Shown here: positions 15,315-20,456 of the stretch, piece after piece
Layout of the letters: every line of letters starts with the position of its first letter
Position numbering within the stretch: position 1 is the first letter of the stretch
NCBI GenBank assembly: GCA_026417275.1
Contig: JAOADO010000026.1
Coordinates: 1-20,456 of the forward strand
From: Verrucomicrobiia bacterium
GTDB taxonomy: Bacteria > Verrucomicrobiota > Verrucomicrobiae > Limisphaerales > JAKPVM01
DNA length: 20,456 bases
Reading direction: 5' to 3'
Made by a program: the position numbers and the translations under genes
Notes under the pieces: model-generated
Told to the model about the DNA's origin: nothing
What the model saw: the letters and a program-made list of their open reading frames with translations, nothing else
The model's database searches: none

Positions 15315-16289
15315 TTATTTGCAAACAGGCCAGCCTTGTTCATCCCATTTAAGTTCATCTATCATCAACGCAGACCTTCCCATGTTGTTTGAATCGTAGT
15401 AATGATAACTAAAATATTCTTTATCGCCTACTTTTATAATCGCAATGTGTCCCGGACCAATTCTGTTATCACGTGTATTGAGGAAAATCGTCCCCCCACC
15501 CTCTCGCATGTCTTTGCCATCGCGGTCGCGATATGGACCTGTAACCTGTTCTGAGCGTCCAACACGAATCTCGTAAGTGCTGTTGACACCACGACAACAG
15601 AGTCCCCAGTTCACAAACAAATAATAATATTTGCCACGCTTGCATAAATATGGTGCTTCGATGTCGTTTTTTTGAGTTCCCGCAAGCGAATACATCGGTG
15701 ATTTTTCAGACATCCTTTTACCTGTTGTCTTATCAAGCTCCACTAATTTTATCCCCGTCCACCATGAACCGAATACGAGCCACAACCTATCGCCATCGAG
15801 CAGAACCGCTGGGTCTATTGCATTGAAATTATTCGTGTAAAACGATTCGATTATAATCCCCCCATCCTCCCACTTAAAATCTGAGGTTAACGGATTCAAA
15901 CTTTTATTAATTGCGAGCCCGATGGCAGACCTGTTTTTGCCAAATGATGAAACGCTGTAATAGAGATACCATTTATCATTCACTTTTATAATGTCTGGCG
16001 CCCAGATAAAACCGTTAAAATTACTGACCACGTTGTTCCACCATGTCAGCCTTGCAGTGAAAACAGATTCGATATCCTCCCAGGTTTTAAAGTCCGACGA
16101 AGTCTTCACCCTGATTCCGCGTCCCGTATAAAATAAATAATACTTACCGTTTTCTACAACGATTGTTGATGGGTCATGTGTCCTTAATGAACCATCCAGT
16201 TCAAACGCTAACGACGAGTTCATCAAAACCATGACCAACAGCGTAAAAGCAATTATAAAACCTGTTAAGAAACAATTTCCTTTTCGCAT
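15315..16289 (-). CDS. Exported GH43 glycoside hydrolase, endo-arabinanase-like
   Basis: A 324-residue protein with a signal peptide (about 1-29, ending SSLAF) and one five-bladed beta-propeller GH43 domain. The three catalytic carboxylates are present: Asp39 in RTHDPS (base), Asp159 in NAIDPA (pKa modulator) and Glu211 in NDIEAP (acid). WAPDI (96-100), FGSWWTGIKLVELD (173-186) and LCCRGVNSTY (230-239) resemble arabinan endo-1,5-alpha-L-arabinosidases; GPGH (278-281) is near the calcium-linked His of that group. It probably cuts arabinan outside the cytoplasm. The ATG at 16289 is preferred over 16319: it follows AGGAG and AGGA, lies seven bases after the upstream stop and starts directly with the signal peptide. 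It is the second gene of an operon with the phosphatase-like gene. Confidence 0.9.
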   Translation of the reverse strand: MRKGNCFLTGFIIAFTLLVMVLMNSSLAFELDGSLRTHDPSTIVVENGKYYLFYTGRGIRVKTSSDFKTWEDIESVFTARLTWWNNVVSNFNGFIWAPDIIKVNDKWYLYYSVSSFGKNRSAIGLAINKSLNPLTSDFKWEDGGIIIESFYTNNFNAIDPAVLLDGDRLWLVFGSWWTGIKLVELDKTTGKRMSEKSPMYSLAGTQKNDIEAPYLCKRGKYYYLFVNWGLCCRGVNSTYEIRVGRSEQVTGPYRDRDGKDMREGGGTIFLNTRDNRIGPGHIAIIKVGDKEYFSYHYYDSNNMGRSALMIDELKWDEQGWPVCK

Positions 16290-16294
16290 AATAA

Positions 16295-16306
16295 TCCTAT
16301 TCTCCT
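16295..16306 (-). promoter_or_regulatory. Shine-Dalgarno region of the GH43 gene, overlapping the upstream stop codon
   Basis: AGGAG (16306-16302) and AGGA (16298-16295) on the minus strand precede the ATG at 16289 by 12 and 5 bases and straddle the phosphatase stop TAG (16299-16297). This decides the start and suggests translational coupling. Confidence 0.7.
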
Positions 16307-17940
16307 GAAATCGGAACACCCACTTTCTTTGCCTCTTTTATAGCAGTGTCAGAAATGTATGTCGGTTTCCCATAGGATATTGCTTGGACTCCTCCCGATT
16401 TAACAGTCGCCTGAAAAACCAGTGGAGGTTCAAATTGCCGACTGCCGCCTTCTTTGACAATCACATTTGAAAAAACCCTGACCCACACGGTTTTTTCCGA
16501 TCCGCCATGAGGCGGCGTTGTCACAATGAGTCTTTCTGGAACCACACGATAATATTTTAATGAAGTCGGTTGCGGCTGTATCTCAAGAGTGATTGGCGAA
16601 TCCGAGACAGCAGACGGCACAATCCTGAACATAATAAATGCCGGGCTCTCTGGAGTGGGCAAGTTTGTTGCGCGCGCAACAAGGTTTGTGGCAAGTTCAA
16701 GGGACAATCGCAACTGCTCCTCTGAATACGCATTTGCGTAATGAGTTGGCGGATATTGCCCGGCAGGTTTCACAAGTTCAAATTCATCAATAATCTGACC
16801 ATTTATGTCGTAGCAACGCCCGAAGAGGTTAGTACGCGTGACTTCGAAGGTTAAAAAATGATTCACTCGCGCGTACGCCGCCAGTGCTGGATGTCCCACA
16901 GACGTTGTTAATGGCGCACCGCCACCACCGGTTGTTATATGTGTGATTGGATTGCCGTCTTTTACGTCCGACGGTAGTATCGGTTTAAACCTTTCGTAAA
17001 TGTGCGAATGACCGGCAATGACCATGTCCACTTTTGTCCTATGGAAAAGCGGAAGATAATAACGATGTCCCCAGCCGGAGATGTGTCCACCAACGTTGAA
17101 CATAGGGTCGTGCACCATCACGATTTTCCACGGAGATTTAGTGGTCTGAAGAGCGCGTTCAGCAAATTTGTATTGTTCGTCCGACAACTTCTGAAAATGA
17201 TAATCCAGACCGAGTACGAACAATGGTCCATCTTCAAACGCATAGTAAATCTCTTTTTCAGGAAGGATGAAGTAATTAAAGTAGTTCTCAGACTTTTCCT
17301 CGTGATTCCCCAGAACTGGATAAAGAGGAACTTCATCAATCACGTTTTCCATCGGCTGGAAAAATTCTCGCCACCAGACATCATAGCGTGAACCTTTTGA
17401 CACAAGGTCGCCCGTATGAAGAATAAATTCAGGCGAAAATTTTTTGAAATGTGCAACAAGTCTTGAATGAATATCCGGATTTGTTCGGGTGTCTCCGTAA
17501 GCAATAAATTTAACCTTCTGGCTTGATTGTTCGAATGTTTTGAATTTTTTAACCGGCGTTTTAATCCCTCCAAATTCCACTGAATATGAGTAAATAACGC
17601 CGGGGGTCAATCCCCTCAAAGTTGCCTGATAAATATAAAAATTCGTGCGCAATGATGTCAGCGAAGTCGAACCTCCCATTGAACTTTCCACTTGTTTTCC
17701 GCTATTCACAACCAATCGAAGATTCAGATTTCCGTCAGCACCATAATGAATCACTGCCTGGCGGTTGACCGTCGCTTCCCACATAATTGTCATTGTGTTT
17801 GAACCCGGCGCTTGAAGATAAGGACCTTTGGAAATTATTCTTCTATCAATCTGAGCATTGAGCAAATTGGAAAAGAGGAAGCCGAGTAACACCAGAACAG
17901 TGGCAAAATTCAACGCGCGATTGGATTTTAAAAATTTCAT
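16297..17940 (-). CDS. Exported purple-acid-phosphatase-like metallophosphoesterase
   Basis: A 547-residue protein. A signal peptide (about 1-29, core TVLVLLGFLFSNLLNA) is followed by an N-terminal fibronectin-III-like domain (about 35-136: KGPYLQAPGSNTMTIMW, then LTPGVIYSYSV) as in purple acid phosphatases. The metallophosphoesterase core runs 142-390 with the full metal ligand set: YGDTR (Asp150), HTGDLV (Asp178), LGNHEE (Asn212, His213), MVHDP (His277) and AGHSHIYER (His311, His313). A further beta-rich region of about 150 residues (395-547) matches nothing I recognise and may bind substrate or surface. Likely role: release of phosphate from esters outside the cytoplasm; the natural substrate is unknown. 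It is cotranscribed with the GH43 gene, suggesting work on a phosphorylated or surface glycan, though that link is inference. No Shine-Dalgarno sequence precedes the start. Confidence 0.88.
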   Translation of the reverse strand: MKFLKSNRALNFATVLVLLGFLFSNLLNAQIDRRIISKGPYLQAPGSNTMTIMWEATVNRQAVIHYGADGNLNLRLVVNSGKQVESSMGGSTSLTSLRTNFYIYQATLRGLTPGVIYSYSVEFGGIKTPVKKFKTFEQSSQKVKFIAYGDTRTNPDIHSRLVAHFKKFSPEFILHTGDLVSKGSRYDVWWREFFQPMENVIDEVPLYPVLGNHEEKSENYFNYFILPEKEIYYAFEDGPLFVLGLDYHFQKLSDEQYKFAERALQTTKSPWKIVMVHDPMFNVGGHISGWGHRYYLPLFHRTKVDMVIAGHSHIYERFKPILPSDVKDGNPITHITTGGGGAPLTTSVGHPALAAYARVNHFLTFEVTRTNLFGRCYDINGQIIDEFELVKPAGQYPPTHYANAYSEEQLRLSLELATNLVARATNLPTPESPAFIMFRIVPSAVSDSPITLEIQPQPTSLKYYRVVPERLIVTTPPHGGSEKTVWVRVFSNVIVKEGGSRQFEPPLVFQATVKSGGVQAISYGKPTYISDTAIKEAKKVGVPISGE

Positions 17941-18218
17941 GAATCAAAATTTAAGCATCTTATTAAAAAGTCAAGAAAATCAGGTTAATTCCGTATTTTC
18001 AGACAGAAAAGAACAATATCATATTATTGCGCATGTAATCTTAACCAAAAATTATTTTACAAACTTCTTAATTGCGCTCCAATTGTTTTAACTTCAATTA
18101 TTCAGGATTTGGCAGATGAATTCTGGATTGTTTTACTCCAGATACAATCGGAATAAAATCAATTCTATTGAATTATATCATGAATTTATCTACATGTCTT
18201 AATTGTAAAGGTCTATAC
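17941..18218 (-). other. Intergenic leader region of the phosphatase-GH43 operon
   Basis: A 278-base AT-rich gap between two minus-strand genes. I see no credible gene or RNA gene here. It holds a promoter candidate at 18172-18200 and small competing inverted repeats around 18122-18149 (TCTGG with CCAGA, GATTGT with ACAATC), both just upstream of or at the predicted start of transcription. Confidence 0.5.
18172..18200 (-). promoter_or_regulatory. Predicted extended -10 promoter of the phosphatase-GH43 operon
   Basis: On the minus strand, AAGACA (18200-18195), a 17-bp spacer and a perfect TATAAT (18177-18172) preceded by TG at the extended -10 position. It begins 19 bases past the stop of the upstream DUF1080-PHP gene and would give a leader of about 225 bases. 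Confidence 0.5.
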
Positions 18219-19661
18219 TCACTTCTCCTTCAATGTCGGTACCCAGATATCCTGCCATTTGAGACCGAGTTCTTTAACCATCTGGAAGCAATACTCAAGG
18301 TCTCCAATATTGCGGTCTGCGTTATTTGTTCCGAACGTGAATTTGCATCCCGCTTCCTTAGCCAGTTTCAGGAATTTCGGAGATGGAAGTTTAAGACGAC
18401 TGTTTATTTCAATGGCAATTTTATTCTTAGCCGCCGCAGAAATTACCTTTTGCATCCTCTGTTCTGTCCATAGAACGTCGTAATCCTTTGCAATCTGGTC
18501 TGGTAAATAGGTCGGATTCACATAAATGTCTATCGGTTCAGTATTTAAAATCTGAACAGTCTTTTCCACAAGCATTTCCATGAATGCCTCCTTGTTCTTG
18601 ATTTCACCCACTTCTTCAGGAATCCATAATCGCATCCGTTTCCCATTATTGTCAAAGATTGTCATGGCATCGGTAAAAACGTAATCGAACTTTTTGATTG
18701 CATCTTTTGAGAACAAGTTTACCCATTCTCTGCCTTCGGCTTGCATACCAATGAAGACGGGTTTCCCTTTCATAGAGTTTAAAAATGACTCAATACCAAC
18801 ATCGTTTGTTATCGCAAAATTAAGTCCACAGTTAACAGCAACACCGTAAAAAACCCCGCTTTGTTTGGATTGCTCAAGAAGATCCTCAATCATAAGACCG
18901 CCTTTCAGATGTGCATGGAGATTTATCACCGGATAATTTCCTCCGCCGAGCCTGATAATTTCTATTTCATAATCTGTGAATCTCTCTTTTGGAGTTTTTT
19001 CGGACACTGCATCGTCCGGGAACCGTTTGACTCTTATGTTTCGAAACCACACCTTGCTTTCCGGGTCATGGCACTGGAACGCAAAAGTACCATGGTCAAG
19101 CCTTTTACCTGGACGTGTCCCCCGCATTGGCAGTTCATTCGGTTCAACATAATCAACAACACTAATATCATTGAGATAAATTTGAACCCGCTTTCCTTTT
19201 ACAACAATGCGGAATTTGTTCCACTTTTCATCTTCTGCGAGCGGTTTGTATACATTGCGGATGCCATATAAACTGCCAGAGAGTTTGTTTTCTCGATAAC
19301 CATTGACTTCGCGCGGTGAATTATGGATTTGAACTTCAAAGCCTCTGCCTGGAAATCCTTTTTCCTGATACGCAGTATGGAAATACACGCCAGAATTGGC
19401 ATGAGGGGCTGTCATAAATTCAACCTCGAATTCAAAATTTTTGAAATCAGCACCACCGTCTCTCCCTGTGTAAAACAGATGCGCGCGTTCGCCGCTTGCG
19501 ATAATCATGCCATTTTCAACTTTAAATGACGATGGATTTTCCGACGCTTTCCATCCATCAAGTGATTTCCCGTCAAAAAGCGATATCCATCCTTCTTGAG
19601 AAAAAGAAGAATTCAAAAATAAAATTTGCAGAACAACTACTATTAATCTCGCTGATTTCAT
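18219..19661 (-). CDS. Exported DUF1080 domain fused to a PHP/amidohydrolase-like domain
   Basis: A 480-residue protein. A signal peptide (1-21, ending SSFS) leads to a DUF1080 domain at about 25-213: SLFDGKSLDGWK (27-38), FKVENGMIIAS (46-56), NSGVYFHT (89-96), FEVQIHNS (108-115) and KVWFRNIRVKRF (203-214). Residues 245-477 resemble a PHP or amidohydrolase barrel: VINLHAHLKGG (His249-x-His251, metal-type pair), GMQAEG (Glu309), DYVFTDA (Asp326, Asp331), NPTYLPDQIAKDYD, and IAIEINSRLKLPSPKFLKLA (Glu418, Asn420) leading to FGTNNADR. The third PHP His cluster (usually SDAH) is replaced, so metal binding may be altered or absent. The two domains might act in sequence on one sugar substrate, but the function is not known to me. 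It shares its first domain type with the 14207-15211 gene, though the two are clearly diverged. Confidence 0.8.
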   Translation of the reverse strand: MKSARLIVVVLQILFLNSSFSQEGWISLFDGKSLDGWKASENPSSFKVENGMIIASGERAHLFYTGRDGGADFKNFEFEVEFMTAPHANSGVYFHTAYQEKGFPGRGFEVQIHNSPREVNGYRENKLSGSLYGIRNVYKPLAEDEKWNKFRIVVKGKRVQIYLNDISVVDYVEPNELPMRGTRPGKRLDHGTFAFQCHDPESKVWFRNIRVKRFPDDAVSEKTPKERFTDYEIEIIRLGGGNYPVINLHAHLKGGLMIEDLLEQSKQSGVFYGVAVNCGLNFAITNDVGIESFLNSMKGKPVFIGMQAEGREWVNLFSKDAIKKFDYVFTDAMTIFDNNGKRMRLWIPEEVGEIKNKEAFMEMLVEKTVQILNTEPIDIYVNPTYLPDQIAKDYDVLWTEQRMQKVISAAAKNKIAIEINSRLKLPSPKFLKLAKEAGCKFTFGTNNADRNIGDLEYCFQMVKELGLKWQDIWVPTLKEK

Positions 19662-19783
19662 AATAAAAAAGTGTAGCCATCTTGATTTTTTCTGCCAGAA
19701 AATAAATTACTCGTTTTGCGAACCAAAATTAGAATCGAAGCATCCGTAGTTTTATAATGATTTGGGGACAGGCTCGTTGAATG

Positions 19784-20188
19784 TCAAAATTTCCTGAATG
19801 GCTCTGGTAAAAGGTCTGAGACCTTGAATTTCCTGATGTTTTCCGTATTCCTGCTGTCAAAAATCCATACATCTGCGTCCCATGCGTATTCCGCTAATAG
19901 CTGGCGACACGCGCCGCAAGGCATGGGACCATTTTCAATCGCCGCTGTAATCGCAATTGTCTTAAAATTTTTATAACCTTCGGTAAGAGCTTTAAAAAGA
20001 GCCACTCTTTCTGCGCAACACGTTAAACCAAAACTTGCGCTCTCCACATTCGCGCCGGAAAAAACTTTCCCCTCTTCCGTAATTATTGCAGCACCGACTT
20101 TGAATTTTGAATATGGCGCCACCGCATTCTCCATTGCGTTGAGAGCAAACCTCACAAGGAGCTCAGAACATTTTTCATCCTGTTGCAT
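19784..20188 (-). CDS. cdd: Cytidine deaminase
   Basis: A 134-residue homotetrameric-type cytidine deaminase, converting cytidine and deoxycytidine to the uridine forms in pyrimidine salvage. The zinc site is complete: [11 protein letters not shown] (Cys58, catalytic Glu60) and [12 protein letters not shown] (Cys91, Cys94). The substrate-binding [13 protein letters not shown] (44-56) and N-terminal YSKFKVGAA (26-34) are present, and the length is typical. The ATG at 20188 is chosen over an in-frame TTG at 20209, which would add seven residues without a better ribosome-binding site. It overlaps the end of the purine nucleoside phosphorylase gene by 14 bases, so the two are cotranscribed and probably coupled in translation. 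Cytosolic. No clear terminator was seen in the 122 bases after it, so read-through into the next gene on the strand is possible. Confidence 0.95.
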   Translation of the reverse strand: MQQDEKCSELLVRFALNAMENAVAPYSKFKVGAAIITEEGKVFSGANVESASFGLTCCAERVALFKALTEGYKNFKTIAITAAIENGPMPCGACRQLLAEYAWDADVWIFDSRNTENIRKFKVSDLLPEPFRKF

Positions 20189-20456
20189 ATAACTTAGCAA
20201 ATTCTTCAATCATCTTTGCCGCTTTTTCTCCAACCTTTTCTCCGACTTCCAGAACCTCTGCATGCGATAACGGTTTTTTGTTTAATCCAGCCGCCATGTT
20301 CGTAATACAACTTAACCCCGCCACTTCAAGTCCACATTGCCTCGCAACTATCGCTTCTGGCACAGTGCTCATTCCAACTGCGTCTGCACCTAAAATAGAG
20401 AATGCCTTTATTTCAGCAGGCGTTTCATATGTAGGTCCACTAACGCACATATAAAC
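20175..20456 (-). CDS. Purine nucleoside phosphorylase, C-terminal part (5' end outside window)
   Basis: The frame is open to the window edge, with two more residues readable before the Met at 20450. The 93 visible residues contain [32 protein letters not shown], and [12 protein letters not shown], the purine-binding and C-terminal signatures of trimeric PNP (PunA type), including the Glu of YETPAE and the Asn of ITNMAAG that contacts the purine base. It phosphorolyses inosine and guanosine to free base and ribose-1-phosphate. The gene overlaps cdd by 14 bases, forming a nucleoside salvage operon that continues beyond the window. Whether the missing N-terminal two thirds is intact cannot be judged. 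Confidence 0.93.
   Translation of the reverse strand, partial: VYMCVSGPTYETPAEIKAFSILGADAVGMSTVPEAIVARQCGLEVAGLSCITNMAAGLNKKPLSHAEVLEVGEKVGEKAAKMIEEFAKLYATG

Noticed and set aside
1..20456. Defence, phage, transposon or CRISPR system
   Set aside because: No integrase, transposase, restriction, Cas, toxin-antitoxin or repeat-array signature was seen on either strand; RadC sometimes travels on mobile elements but its neighbours here are housekeeping genes.

Overview
The window reads as a chromosomal segment of a free-living, Gram-negative-type bacterium, most likely from the PVC group (Verrucomicrobiota, Kiritimatiellota or Lentisphaerota). This placement is inferred from gene content, not from a marker-gene tree. 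The clues are a Gre elongation factor fused behind a very long N-terminal region (as in chlamydiae), a prepilin-like protein with a C-terminal His/Asp-Gly segment, two secreted DUF1080 proteins, a DUF2961 protein, and many genes without a Shine-Dalgarno sequence. I see no rRNA, tRNA, CRISPR array, insertion sequence or phage gene, and coding density is high.

Layout. 1-2446: the 3' part of an aldo/keto reductase, a VTC-domain protein (polyphosphate-polymerase family) and a convergent prepilin-like protein. 2578-6062: an orphan PAS histidine kinase with a Cys/His cluster, radC, and a tightly coupled pair on the other strand, metF followed by an SAH/MTA-nucleosidase-like gene, which fits the methyl cycle. 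6262-9869: an exported FKBP peptidyl-prolyl isomerase with a strong terminator, xylose isomerase and the rRNA methyltransferase rsmB. 9949-11958: the long Gre-family factor.

12116-19661 is the most distinctive block. Five adjacent genes all encode exported proteins: a DUF2961/GH172-like glycosidase divergent from a DUF1080 protein, a two-gene operon of a purple-acid-phosphatase-like enzyme and a GH43 arabinanase-like enzyme, and a DUF1080 domain fused to a PHP/amidohydrolase-like domain. Together they look like a glycan-degradation locus lacking SusC/SusD and any visible transporter or regulator. The DUF2961/DUF1080 divergent region carries a perfect 10-bp inverted repeat that is a good operator candidate. 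19784-20456 is nucleoside salvage: cytidine deaminase overlapping the end of a purine nucleoside phosphorylase that runs off the window.

Across the window, strong Shine-Dalgarno sequences are seen at only three starts (VTC, xylA, GH43). For several other genes the best sigma70-like -10 box lies so near the start codon that leaderless or very short-leader mRNAs are plausible. No wholly new system with a clear mechanism is evident. The best leads are the secreted glycan block with its inverted repeat, the DUF1080-PHP fusion, the Cys-cluster kinase and the leaderless pattern.
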